A stretch of DNA of 64,000 nucleotides from Mesonia ostreae (GTDB taxonomy: Bacteria > Bacteroidota > Bacteroidia > Flavobacteriales > Flavobacteriaceae), in the NCBI RefSeq assembly GCF_031845265.1, contig NZ_JAVRBG010000006.1, forward strand, positions 146,179 through 210,178, given 5' to 3'. A program made the position numbers and the translations under genes. This document shows positions 52,210 through 62,300 of the stretch, piece by piece; within the stretch, counting starts at the first letter, position 1, and every line of letters starts with the position of its first letter. The notes under the pieces are model-generated. The model was given only the letters and a program-made list of their open reading frames with translations, did no database searches and was not told the DNA's origin.

Positions 52210-52776
52210 TTATATTTCAATATTTATATCACAAATTAAGTTTCCATTTTCATCAATTCTAGTAGGATAAGAACCTTCTATAAACATTACTTTTCCATGT
52301 TGGGTATTTTTAGTTACTATAAAATTTTCAAGATCATTAGAAGAATGGTAATCGGAGTTGGTTATTTCTGAAGGAAAATGTAATCTTAAAGTATTTTCGT
52401 TTATTAATTCAGGTGTAAATTCTACCTCACCAGTACTTTCATTGTAGTTGGTAACAATTTCTGGATTTTGTATTTCATCGATTGCTAAAACAATTGAAAA
52501 GCAAAAACCAAACCCAAAGCTACATTCGAGGCTACCAAATTTTGGTACTTTTAAGAATGCAATTTTAATAATTGGCCACTTCTTAGAAGAGGCTTCATTT
52601 GCATTAAAAGAAGATTCATTCGGAATAGCTTCATCTAAATTCTCTGTTTTAATTATAGTAGCGGTATTGTCATATGAATTGGTTTTATCATAATCATTGT
52701 CTGAACTACAGGAATTTAATATAGATAGAACTAAAAAGAGTATCGTTAGCTTTAAAGGGTTAAAGTTTTGAAGTTT
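52210..52776 (-). CDS. Lipoprotein gene with intact frame but no canonical start codon
   Basis: Reading from codon 52776 down, 188 codons stay open to the TAA at 52212-52210. The product has LTILFLVLSILNSC, then SSDNDYDKTNS, a lipobox with a tail rich in Asn/Asp/Ser. Later strand-like pieces include FGSLECSFGFGFCFSIVLAI and LENFIVTKNTQHGKVMFIEG. There is no ATG, GTG or TTG between the stop at 52777 and the signal peptide; only ATA, ACG or leucine codons could initiate. It ends 4 bp before the next lipoprotein ATG. It may be inactivated or mis-sequenced, since the body is still conserved as a reading frame. Confidence 0.55.
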   Translation of the reverse strand, partial: KLQNFNPLKLTILFLVLSILNSCSSDNDYDKTNSYDNTATIIKTENLDEAIPNESSFNANEASSKKWPIIKIAFLKVPKFGSLECSFGFGFCFSIVLAIDEIQNPEIVTNYNESTGEVEFTPELINENTLRLHFPSEITNSDYHSSNDLENFIVTKNTQHGKVMFIEGSYPTRIDENGNLICDINIEI

Positions 52777-52920
52777 TTACAATGAAGTTTATTTATATAA
52801 GTTGACTTCTAAGCTATACAAAAAAAATTATTTAACAAAATCATATGATATTAATAATTTATTTACATAAATTCTAATCTTTACTTTTTTGTTTATTAAG
52901 TGGTTAAGGGTAAAATGGAT

Positions 52921-55323
52921 TTATTTGTCGATTGATTCCTCCTCTTCCTCTTCAGCAATAATATCTAAATGAGGCTTTTTAAAAGTTTCTTTGTTAGAAA
53001 CGCTTTTTTCTAATGAAAGCAACAGCGAAGGCAACAGCAATAAGTTAGATAACATCGCAAAAAGCAAAGTTGCAGAAACTAATCCGCCAAGGGCAACTGT
53101 ACCTCCAAAACTACTAATCATAAATACCGAGAATCCAAAAAACAAAACTATAGAGGTGTAAAACATACTTACCGTTGTTTCTCGTAAAGCGGGATATACC
53201 GATTTTTTGATTTTCCAATTATGGTATTTTAACTCTTGCCTATATTTTGCTAAGAAGTGAATGGTGTCATCTACTGAAATTCCAAAGGCAATACTAAATA
53301 CCAAAATGGTAGATGGTTTTATGGGAATACCCAAGAAGCCCATCATTCCCGCGGTAATGATAAGCGGAAGTAAGTTGGGGATGAGAGAAATGATTATCAT
53401 TTTGAATGATCTAAACATCCACGCCATAAAAATAGCAATGAGTAAAATAGCTAATGACAAAGAAAGCACTAAGTTTTGCACTAAATAGGTAGTTCCTTTT
53501 TGAAATACTAAAGCTTTTCCTGTCATAGTAACATCATAACGCTCCTGCGGAAATAACTTATTGATTTGCGGCCATAAGTTATCTTCTATACGTTCCATCT
53601 CTTCGGTGCCAATATCTTTCATAAAGACTGTCATACGTGCATATTGCCCTGTTGAATCTACATACGCATTCAGTTGATTGTTTTTACCGTCTGACATTCC
53701 TTTTAAATAAGGGAAAATAAAGTTTTTTTCTTGAGAGGTAGGAAGTTGGTAGTATTTTGGATTTCCGTTATAGTAAGCTTGTTTACTATATTTTACTAAA
53801 TCTACTACCGATAAGGGTTTAGAAAGTTCGGGAACATCTGCCAATAAATTTTCAAGATCTCTCATCCGCTTTAGCGTAGAAAGTTTTAAAACTCCTTCTT
53901 CTCTTTTGGTATCGATTAAAATCTCTAAGGGCATAATGCCATCAAATTCATCTTCAAAAAATTCTATATCTTTAAAGAAAGCCGCTTCTTTGGGCATATC
54001 TTCTAGCAAACTACCCGAGACTTTAATGGTGTAAATCCCAATAATGCTGGTAATTAAAACCAATAAGGCTACAATATAAATCGTAATTCTTCTTTGTCTT
54101 ACCGTTTGCTCTATCCAATTTACAAAACCTTCTAGCCAAGTTCTTCCTAAGTGTTTTAAATGGCGTTCTTTTGGCGGCGCTAAATAGCTATAAATAATGG
54201 GGATGAGGAGAATACTGAGTATAAAAAGAGCTACAATATTTATAGAAGCTACAATACCAAATTCTTTAAGTAAGGTACTTTCAGTAATAATGAAGGTGGC
54301 AAAACCAGAGGCGGTGGTAATGTTAGTCATTAAAGTGGCGTTCCCAATTTTGGTAATTACTCGTTGTAATGATTTGGCCTGATTCCCGTGTTTTTTAATT
54401 TCCTGTTGGTATTTATTGATGAGGAAAATACAGTTGGGGATTCCTATCACAATAATGAGCGGCGGAATAATGGCAGTTAATACCGTAATTTCATAATGCA
54501 GTAAGCCTAAAAATCCGAAGGCCCACATTACACCAATAATTACCGTAACCATAGAGATCAACGTCGCTCTAAACGATCTAAAGAAGAAGAAGAAAATAAG
54601 CGAAGTCACAAATAAGGCTCCCAAGACAAACCACTGGATCTCATCGATAATATTTTGAGAGTTAAGTGTTCTAATATATGGCATTCCCGAGACGTGCAAA
54701 TCGATGTCGTTAGCGAGTTCAAACTCATCTAACAAGGGCTGTAATTGCTCCATTACAAAGATTTTTCGTTCTTTGGAATTCACAATTTCTCTGTCTAAAT
54801 AAACGGCAGTTTGAACGGTATTGCTCTTCTTACTATAGACTAAACCTTCATAAAAAGGTAGTTTTTCAAAGATCTCTTCTCTATATTCTTCGGCTTGAAT
54901 CGCATTGATTTTTTCTTCTTTAATGAGCGGAACCAACTCAAAGCGGTTGGGGTTTTCAAACTTCTGAAGCTTTTTTAAATTTTGAATGCCAATGGAATAT
55001 TCTACTTGAGGAAATGTTTCTAGTTTTTTACCAAGTTCGTTCCAAGCATTTAATTTCTTCGGAATAAAAAGGTCTTTATCGTTGGTGGCGATGACAATAA
55101 GATTTCCTTCTTCGCCAAACCTATCTAGGAATTTTTGGTATTCTTGATTTACTTCGTGGTCATCTGGAAGCAGGTTTGCTTCCGTAAAGGAAAAACGCAT
55201 ATTCTGCCACTGGAAACCTAAGAAAATGGTAAAAGCTAAAATTAGCCCCAAGATGATTATCCTATTTCTAAGAATAATTCTTGCAATGGTATTCCAAAAA
55301 CCGAAACTAAACATCTTTGACAT
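52921..55323 (-). CDS. MMPL/RND-superfamily transporter (HAE3-like)
   Basis: About 800 residues with twelve transmembrane helices and two periplasmic loops of about 200 residues each. The sterol-sensing-like helices contain TVIIGVMWAFGFLGLL and AFGISVDDTIHFLAKYRQEL. The exporters of this branch move lipids or hydrophobic compounds (hopanoids or mycolates elsewhere); the substrate here is unknown. I use the ATG at 55323 (MSKMFSFGFWNT) rather than the TTG at 55332. It has its own -7 box; the DUF5686 gene lies upstream on the same strand, 53 bp from the 55332 start. Confidence 0.85.
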   Translation of the reverse strand: MSKMFSFGFWNTIARIILRNRIIILGLILAFTIFLGFQWQNMRFSFTEANLLPDDHEVNQEYQKFLDRFGEEGNLIVIATNDKDLFIPKKLNAWNELGKKLETFPQVEYSIGIQNLKKLQKFENPNRFELVPLIKEEKINAIQAEEYREEIFEKLPFYEGLVYSKKSNTVQTAVYLDREIVNSKERKIFVMEQLQPLLDEFELANDIDLHVSGMPYIRTLNSQNIIDEIQWFVLGALFVTSLIFFFFFRSFRATLISMVTVIIGVMWAFGFLGLLHYEITVLTAIIPPLIIVIGIPNCIFLINKYQQEIKKHGNQAKSLQRVITKIGNATLMTNITTASGFATFIITESTLLKEFGIVASINIVALFILSILLIPIIYSYLAPPKERHLKHLGRTWLEGFVNWIEQTVRQRRITIYIVALLVLITSIIGIYTIKVSGSLLEDMPKEAAFFKDIEFFEDEFDGIMPLEILIDTKREEGVLKLSTLKRMRDLENLLADVPELSKPLSVVDLVKYSKQAYYNGNPKYYQLPTSQEKNFIFPYLKGMSDGKNNQLNAYVDSTGQYARMTVFMKDIGTEEMERIEDNLWPQINKLFPQERYDVTMTGKALVFQKGTTYLVQNLVLSLSLAILLIAIFMAWMFRSFKMIIISLIPNLLPLIITAGMMGFLGIPIKPSTILVFSIAFGISVDDTIHFLAKYRQELKYHNWKIKKSVYPALRETTVSMFYTSIVLFFGFSVFMISSFGGTVALGGLVSATLLFAMLSNLLLLPSLLLSLEKSVSNKETFKKPHLDIIAEEEEEESIDK

Positions 55324-55341
55324 GACTCCCAATTAGGCTCA

Positions 55342-55349
55342 CAAAGGTA
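55342..55349 (-). promoter_or_regulatory. -7 box of the MMPL transporter gene
   Basis: Minus-strand TACCTTTG matches TAnnTTTG, 18 bases before the ATG at 55323. Confidence 0.45.
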
Positions 55350-55384
55350 TAAAATGCTATAAAATAAACACTTGAATTTCTTAA

Positions 55385-57826
55385 TTAAAGCTGAAAATAA
55401 AACGTAAACTTTAAAGCAATGTTTTCATCAATTTCGGGGAGGTGGTAGGCGCCATAACGATAAGCGAAACTTAATCCGAAGCCAAAAAGGATTTTATTGA
55501 GTTCTACTGCGGCTTCATTATACCCGTGCTCTAAAGTGTTGAAGGTAATGTTTTGATGCTGGTCTTGGTTAGAGATATCTCCAATCGCATGCCTTGTAAT
55601 AAAAACTAGCTCTGGTTTTATTCTTTTAGAAATTTCAAACGGACGTAGACGGTGTTTAATTTGTAAAGTCGCTAAGCGGTCACTAAAAAATTCACTAAAA
55701 TACATGGTTTCGAAAGTTCTTCTTCCTGCCACCGAAAATCGCGGAATAATCCCATCTTTATTGGGATTGTTGGGATACGTATGAAACGTATGGGTAAGCG
55801 GTAATTCGCCAAAAGCATAGTCTCCTTCCAAAATAATTTCAGTGTTATTTTGTGTAATTCTATTGATGGTATAATTCAATTTTGCACCTACTTTGGTGTA
55901 ATTAAAATCACCGTCTAACATTCCTGGAATTGCTTGCACCACTTGAAGTGAAAATTTGGGATAGCCCACATTTACTTCAATAGATTTTTCTGGAGCTTCT
56001 AAATAATCACTGTAAGGACTCCAACGAAAACTAGCGGTTAATTCAGTGATATCGTAGGAAGAGTAGAGTCTGTCTTCTCTAAGGTAGCGGTAACTTCCGG
56101 TTTGGTCTACGGCAATTTTTGAAACCTGAAATTCACTTAATAATTCGGGGAAAAAGTTATGCTGAATGCTGGATTCAAAAGAACGGTATTTGTAATAAAA
56201 ATTAATGTTTACGAGTCTGGGTTCAAATAAAGAATACACTCGGGCATCAGACAAATAATGAAAACTTCCTACCTCTTGAATATCCTTGGTGTAACTGAAA
56301 TTAAACCAGGTATTTGTTTTTTTATTTAAGGACAAGCCGAAACCCGCATTGTATTTAATTTCCCTGTCTTTAAAACCATAAACCCCGTATCCTTGAAATC
56401 TAACTGTTTTAGAAAATTTATCGTTAGTAACACCTCCAGCTCCTAATCTTAAGCCTTCGTAATCATTGTATTTAAAGAGAGTTCTTAAATCTAGATTAAA
56501 AAAACCTATGGGGAAGTAGCCAATATTGAAGTTTTGCAACACATCAATCTTACGATTAATGTTTTGATTTTTAACAATGCTATCTATCTTTTTAAAGGTC
56601 TTTTCATCTCTTTCCGTAAAGGGAATACTTCTATTTTCTTTCCAAAAAGAAATAGGTTGAGTAGTGGCATTTGGAGCCAAAATGATGGAACTTGCTTTGT
56701 CTAAGCTTTCGTTCACTTGTTCAAAAGCGATGTCTTTGTTGATGGAAGTGGAGTTTAAGAAAAGCTTATTGTTCGCCTCGGCTTCTTCAGGAAGACTCCC
56801 TAAAGAAATATTACCGCCAAAGATGGAAACTTTTTTACCTCCTTTTCCCGGAAGAATCGTTACATCTTGTCTTTTTGGAAACCAAATATCTTCTTTTGGG
56901 TAATACGTGAAATGCTGCTCTGCGCTAATTTCTACTTCTCCTTTTAGCTGTCCCACCGCCTTTTGCAAACCATAATTAAGCGTGTCTATATAAAGCACTC
57001 CCTCTAATCCTGCCACTTTTTTTTCTCGCTTTGGCTGAAAGTAGATCACATAAGCAGGTCTATCGCTGGTGGTGGTATCTAATACTTTGTAAGTATAATT
57101 ATTAAAAGGTTTTTTAGATAAAGGGCCTGCATAATCATTTCCAAAAACGGTATATTTTTCTTTGTACCACGTATTGGATTGTACTTTTAGAGAAAGCAAT
57201 TCATAAACGGGTTCTTTAAATCCCGCCGTTCTGGTAGCAACGATCTTTTGTTTTACGCCATCTTCTTTTATTAATTTAAAATCACTTATTTGCTCGCTCA
57301 AATAGGCTCTCCCATCTTCTATAATAGTTTTAACTTCTCTATTGGTAGTGTCTAGATCAATATTTAATAAGCTTTTTTGATCATCAATAATAAGCTTGTT
57401 GTAGGTTCTAAAAGAATAGGAACTAAATTTTAAATCTGGATCGTTGTATTTCTTTTGCTCAATCGTCTTTTTTATAATTCTATTGGCTAGAAGTCCAGTA
57501 GATTTTAAATAAACTCCGTCTAGTTTTTGAATATCTTTCTGAAGTCCTACAAGATAAAAATCGTTGATTCCAATTTTTATTTTTTTACTGATGGATCCAA
57601 TATATTCAATTTTTAAGTAGCTATCGTTTTCATCTACTTCCAACTGAAATGTGCCATCAATATCAGTAAGCTGACTTTCTTTATCTGAATTTACAATAGA
57701 AACGTTCGCGTAGGGAATAGGGTTTTGACTTCCTTGGTCTACTACTACTCCTCTAATTGTTCTTTGTGCCAATAAGAAGCTTGGAAGGCATAAAAAAATT
57801 ATGATGCACCAATAAAATTTAGCCAT
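55385..57826 (-). CDS. DUF5686 outer-membrane protein with carboxypeptidase-regulatory-like domain
   Basis: 813 residues. A signal peptide (1-20) is followed by a CarboxypepD_reg-like beta-sandwich (21-95, with IRGVVVDQGSQNPIPYANVS, DIDGTFQLEVDENDS). A long middle region (about 110-420) carries the DUF5686 pattern KRLANRIIKKTIEQKKYNDP-like, FQPKREKKVAGLEGVLYIDT. The C-terminal part is a beta-barrel (about 440-813) ending in ALKFTFYFQL. Such proteins are outer-membrane barrels of unknown cargo. Confidence 0.85.
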   Translation of the reverse strand: MAKFYWCIIIFLCLPSFLLAQRTIRGVVVDQGSQNPIPYANVSIVNSDKESQLTDIDGTFQLEVDENDSYLKIEYIGSISKKIKIGINDFYLVGLQKDIQKLDGVYLKSTGLLANRIIKKTIEQKKYNDPDLKFSSYSFRTYNKLIIDDQKSLLNIDLDTTNREVKTIIEDGRAYLSEQISDFKLIKEDGVKQKIVATRTAGFKEPVYELLSLKVQSNTWYKEKYTVFGNDYAGPLSKKPFNNYTYKVLDTTTSDRPAYVIYFQPKREKKVAGLEGVLYIDTLNYGLQKAVGQLKGEVEISAEQHFTYYPKEDIWFPKRQDVTILPGKGGKKVSIFGGNISLGSLPEEAEANNKLFLNSTSINKDIAFEQVNESLDKASSIILAPNATTQPISFWKENRSIPFTERDEKTFKKIDSIVKNQNINRKIDVLQNFNIGYFPIGFFNLDLRTLFKYNDYEGLRLGAGGVTNDKFSKTVRFQGYGVYGFKDREIKYNAGFGLSLNKKTNTWFNFSYTKDIQEVGSFHYLSDARVYSLFEPRLVNINFYYKYRSFESSIQHNFFPELLSEFQVSKIAVDQTGSYRYLREDRLYSSYDITELTASFRWSPYSDYLEAPEKSIEVNVGYPKFSLQVVQAIPGMLDGDFNYTKVGAKLNYTINRITQNNTEIILEGDYAFGELPLTHTFHTYPNNPNKDGIIPRFSVAGRRTFETMYFSEFFSDRLATLQIKHRLRPFEISKRIKPELVFITRHAIGDISNQDQHQNITFNTLEHGYNEAAVELNKILFGFGLSFAYRYGAYHLPEIDENIALKFTFYFQL

Positions 57827-57862
57827 TTATAGAAGTATTAACACTGCAATTAAACCAAAAAA

Positions 57863-57880
57863 AGCGACATATATGCCGCT
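57863..57880 (-). terminator. Terminator of the pyrH-frr operon
   Basis: On the minus strand AGCGGCATATATGTCGCT (57880-57863) forms a 9-bp stem with one mismatch and runs into TTTTTTT. It lies just after the frr stop. Confidence 0.65.
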
Positions 57881-57909
57881 CTTAGGTAAATTTTATGCTT
57901 TAAAATGCA

Positions 57910-58464
57910 TTAGACTTTCATAATTTCTTTCTCTTTACTAACGAAAATTTCATCTATTCGTTTAATATAGGTGTCTGTTAAAGTTTGGATCTCGTTTTCA
58001 GCTCCTTTCTGTAAATCTTCAGAAATATCTAATTTTTTAAGTTCGGTATTGGCATTTTTACGATCATTACGAACCCCTACTTTAGAGTCTTCTGCTTCTG
58101 CTTTGGCTTGTTTTGCCAATTCTTTACGACGCTCCTCGGTTAATGGTGGTACGTTAATTATTACGCTTTCCCCGTTGTTCATAGGATTAAAACCAAGATT
58201 CGCATTCATAATTCCTCTCTCAATTTCTTGAATTAATGATTTTTCAAAAGGTTGAATGGAAATTGTTCTGGCATCTGGAGTATTGATATTTCCTACTTGA
58301 TTAAGCGGAGTTTTAGAACCATAATAATCTACTAAAACCGTACTTACCATAGAAGCAGTCGCTTTTCCAGCACGAATTTTTAGCAATTGCTTTTGTAAGT
58401 GAGCGATGGCATTTTCCATTGCTTCTTCGGTTCCGTCTATGATAAAATTAATTTCTTCGTTCAT
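57910..58464 (-). CDS. frr: Ribosome recycling factor
   Basis: Splits the post-termination ribosome with EF-G. 184 residues with the usual long three-helix bundle and small beta domain. Motifs are LRAGKATASMVSTVLVDYYGSKTPL-like (about 30-55), NTPDARTISIQPFEKSLI (about 60-78), IINVPPLTEERRKELAKQAK (about 103-122) and RNDRKNANTELKKL. Essential gene; 49 bp after pyrH, the standard pyrH-frr order. Confidence 0.97.
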   Translation of the reverse strand: MNEEINFIIDGTEEAMENAIAHLQKQLLKIRAGKATASMVSTVLVDYYGSKTPLNQVGNINTPDARTISIQPFEKSLIQEIERGIMNANLGFNPMNNGESVIINVPPLTEERRKELAKQAKAEAEDSKVGVRNDRKNANTELKKLDISEDLQKGAENEIQTLTDTYIKRIDEIFVSKEKEIMKV

Positions 58465-58513
58465 CTTTGTTATATTTTAAATCACGCTCAATTATACGTA
58501 AAAATAATGGAGT

Positions 58514-59221
58514 TTATAAATTTACTTTGGTTCCTATTTTTTCTCCAGAAACTACTTTTAAAAGGTTTCCAGGTTTGTTCATATCAAAAACAATAATAGG
58601 TAATTCATTTTCTTGGCTTAGCGTAAAAGCGGTAGTATCCATAACTTTTAGGCCTTTTCTTAACACATCGTCAAAAGTGATGAAATCAAATTTAGTCGCT
58701 TCGCGATTCTTTTCAGGATCAGAAGTGTAAATTCCATCCACACGAGTTCCTTTTAAGATCACATCGGCTTCAATTTCTATCGCTCTTAGTACAGCGGCAG
58801 AATCTGTTGTAAAATAAGGATTTCCTGTTCCTCCACCAAAGATAACCACTCTTCCTTTGTCTAAATGACGCATCGCTTTTCTGCGGATAAAAGGTTCGGC
58901 TACTTCATTGATTTTCACAGCAGATTGTAATCTAGTTTCGATGCCTGCATCTTCGCAAGCACTTTGTAAGGCTAAGCCGTTGATAACGGTTGCTAGCATT
59001 CCCATATGATCTCCTTGCACGCGATCCATTCCTTTGCTAGCACCAGCAACACCTCTAAAGATATTTCCGCCACCAATAACGATAGCGACTTCGATGCCTT
59101 TATCAATAACTGTTTTAATTTCGTGGGCATACTCTGCTAAGCGGTCGGGATCTATACCATATTGGCGAGATCCCATCAATGCTTCTCCAGAAAGTTTTAA
59201 AAGTATTCTTTTGTATTGCAT
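58514..59221 (-). CDS. pyrH: UMP kinase
   Basis: Converts UMP to UDP in pyrimidine nucleotide synthesis. Amino-acid-kinase fold of 235 residues. Motifs are LKLSGEALMG (residues 7-16), IGGGNIFRGVAGA (about 48-60), RLQSAVKINEVAEPFIRRKA, VIFGGGTGNPYFTTDSAA (about 125-142), LKGTRVDGIYTSDP (about 155-168), and a GTP-allosteric site near DTTAFTLSQENELPI. First gene of pyrH-frr, with a -7 box. Confidence 0.97.
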   Translation of the reverse strand: MQYKRILLKLSGEALMGSRQYGIDPDRLAEYAHEIKTVIDKGIEVAIVIGGGNIFRGVAGASKGMDRVQGDHMGMLATVINGLALQSACEDAGIETRLQSAVKINEVAEPFIRRKAMRHLDKGRVVIFGGGTGNPYFTTDSAAVLRAIEIEADVILKGTRVDGIYTSDPEKNREATKFDFITFDDVLRKGLKVMDTTAFTLSQENELPIIVFDMNKPGNLLKVVSGEKIGTKVNL

Positions 59222-59243
59222 GGTTGTGTGTGATAAAGTTGTG

Positions 59244-59251
59244 CAAATATA
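59244..59251 (-). promoter_or_regulatory. -7 box of pyrH-frr
   Basis: Minus-strand TATATTTG matches TAnnTTTG, 22 bases before the pyrH ATG. Confidence 0.5.
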
Positions 59252-59355
59252 GCGATAAATGTATTTTGTAAAAGAATTGTAGATAAAAAACCTTTTAATG
59301 TCTGCGTAATGATTTTTTATAGGTTTAAAAAGCTACTTTTCAATTCTTTAATGGA

Positions 59356-62300
59356 TTATTTTACCAGTACTGTATTGTCATCAGAGTTTCTGTCAATGAG
59401 TTTGTGGTAGGGATCAATGCCAACTTCTGTAGGTTTCTTAGAAACTTCGATTTTCCATTCATTTTCAATCTTTTCTATGAGATGCTTTTCTAGATAAAGA
59501 ACTTTCTCTTCCCCGTCTTCATTTGTAGTGAAAATACCCACTTCTACATAATCTTTCAAAGGCAGAGATTGCACTTCTGTATTCTCCTCATTTGGGATAT
59601 GGATTTCTTCCGTAAGGCTACAATTTTCATAATCTATGTAATTGGAGTCTCCATAATCTAACGATTCATATTTGGAAACTTGCGCGCGTATGGTAACTTG
59701 GTAGTTGCCGTTTTCTAAAGATGTTACCTTATAATCCAACATTTTATTGTCATATAGTCTAATGTACTCAATCATATCGGTAACCATATACTGCAAAGAA
59801 TCTGGCATATTGGTTTTAAGATGATTGGCAAATTCTAATGAAGTGGTGTAGGGAGCTTCTTGGAAAGCGACTTTATTTAGATAATCAGACAAAATAGCAT
59901 TAAACTTTTCTTCGCCAACATAATCGCTAATAGCGTAAAGCACCAGAGAACCTTTGTTGTAATGAATGTAGGGTTTGTTGCGATTGTATAGTAAAGAATG
60001 TTCTTGTTGGTTCTCATAACGTCTGCCAGAGAGGTACTTGTCTAGAGCTTCTTTTAAGAAACGTCTCATTTGTAATTCTCCGTAGCGTTTTTCCAATACT
60101 TTTAAAGAAGAATATTCTGCTACACTTTCACTCATTAAAGTCGAGCCTTGTGCATTGGCGCCAATAACTTGATGCGCCCACCACTGGTGAGCAACTTCAT
60201 GGGCGGTTACCGCAAAAGGATAATCTACGCCTTCACCTTCCTCCTCTTCTCTTACATCGGCAATAAAGCCAATCCCTTCAGAAAACGGAACCGTATTCGC
60301 AAAAGCTTGTGCAAAAGTGCCGATGGTGGAAGGAAATTCTATAATGCGCAACTGTCTAAACTGGTAGTCGCTATAATATTTCTGGTAGTAAGTTAATCCG
60401 CTTTTTGCACCTTCTAGCATGCGGTCGAGATTGTAAGTATGCCTAGGATAATAAAAGATTTGCAGTTTAATCCCGTCGTGCATTTCTTCCTTAACGGAAT
60501 AATGCGCAGACATAATATTGTAAAAGTTGAGCATTTTGTCTTCCATCTTATAGGTAAAAAACTTGCGGTCTCCTTCTTGCCACTCTTTTACCAAGTAACC
60601 TGGCGCGATGGCAATTTGATCTTCGCTGGTGCTTATCGTTGCTTCAAAATCTATCCAATCGGCTTCATTACTGAGGTAAGTGTTTTTAAGTGCTTCGGGA
60701 TCATGCGGAGAAAGAAAATTTTCCTTATAACCCAAATCATTTTTCTCCCGAATTTCATCACTGCTTAATTCATAGCTTTTATCGTAACCAAAACTGGGCA
60801 AAAAGCCATTATTAATAAATGTACCATTGTGTTTTACTGGGGAGTGGTCATAAAACCAAGTATTAGGCAAATTTTTCATACTAAAATTTAATTTCATACT
60901 TTCGCCAGGCAATAAAGATTCGGTAAGCTGGAGTACATCAAAATCATAAATTTCATTGCTTACACTTAAGCTCGTCGCTTTGCTGAAGCGATATTGGGTT
61001 ACCTGTTTACTTTTCCGCAGAAAAATAGAATCTATAGGTTTATCGGTTTTATTTTCTAAAGTGAATTCTGCTTTTAAACGATAGTCTCTGGAATTTGGAT
61101 AGAGCTGCATATTTATTTTCGTCGCCGTGATGCGAGGATGCTCCATGGTTTTGTAATGTCTAAACTCTTTCTCATAATTTGCTCTGGCTAACTCTGACTC
61201 TTTTCCTAAAAGCTGCTCATTTGCAATATTGTTGATGTAATAGATGTAGCTGCCCAAAATCACAAAAAGTACTAAACATAGCCCAACTACCAACTTATAG
61301 CCATTACTGAATCGTTTTCTGGCAATAAGTCGGCGTTCTTTAAAACCTATTGTAGAGCCTCGATGATAATACAAAATGCCAGCGATAAACATACAAATAC
61401 CTAAAAAGAGCCAATACAGTTTATAGATGTAATATAGAGGTAGGCTGTGGCCGAAGCCATCCATATCTGAATAAGAGATACTGCTAATTTCATTAAAATT
61501 AAAAATTTGTTGCTGAATCCCGAACATAGGAAAAAAGCTTAGCAGAATTAAGAGACCAAGCAACACTATAAAACCAACGATATAGTTTTTAAGGAGACTA
61601 TGAACAAAAAAGGCTAAAAGTGCAAGAATGATGTAGTTTATGAATTCTACAAAATAATAGCTAAATAGGTAAAGTCCCAATTCATAATCATAAAATCCTT
61701 TATAGGTTTGAAAAAGTAGACTTACCATGATAGTGGCTGCAAGTACTACTACAATCATTTTGAGAATGGCTAGAAACTTGGCCCCAATAAGCATCCAAGT
61801 GGGTTGTGGGGTGGTATCTATTAGTTCATTCATTTTAGAGATTTGAGCACGATGAATGAGCATTCCCGAAAATAAAAAGATAAGCACAATCATAAAAAGC
61901 CCTATGCCTGCTTTTCCCATTGCAATCATCATGCGCGTAACGGGTAAGGTTTTGGTGCCTTGTATTTGATTGCCCATTGCAAACATGAGAATTAGCATAA
62001 GAATAGCAGCGCATATAATGGAAATGAAGGCCCAGTTTTTAAGTATAAATTGCAAATGAAAATTGGAATAGCGCCACAGGTTTTTAACGTATTGCTTTTT
62101 GCTAAAATTAAATTGCACTTTGAGAACTTGGCGTATGTGATAGCCGCCAAAATTTCGTTTTACATCGCGCTTTTTATTTTTGGACAGGAAAGAAAAACTA
62201 ATTCCGTTTTGTTGAAAAGCGAAGCTGTGAAAAATACCTAAGAAAATAATAAAGCTCACAGCCAACCAAATAAGTCGGTTGTAGAGTAGGTGACCTTGAT

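Noticed and set aside
52448..52693. Plus-strand frame of 81 codons
   Set aside because: Antisense to the start-less lipoprotein frame, which has a lipobox and proper length.
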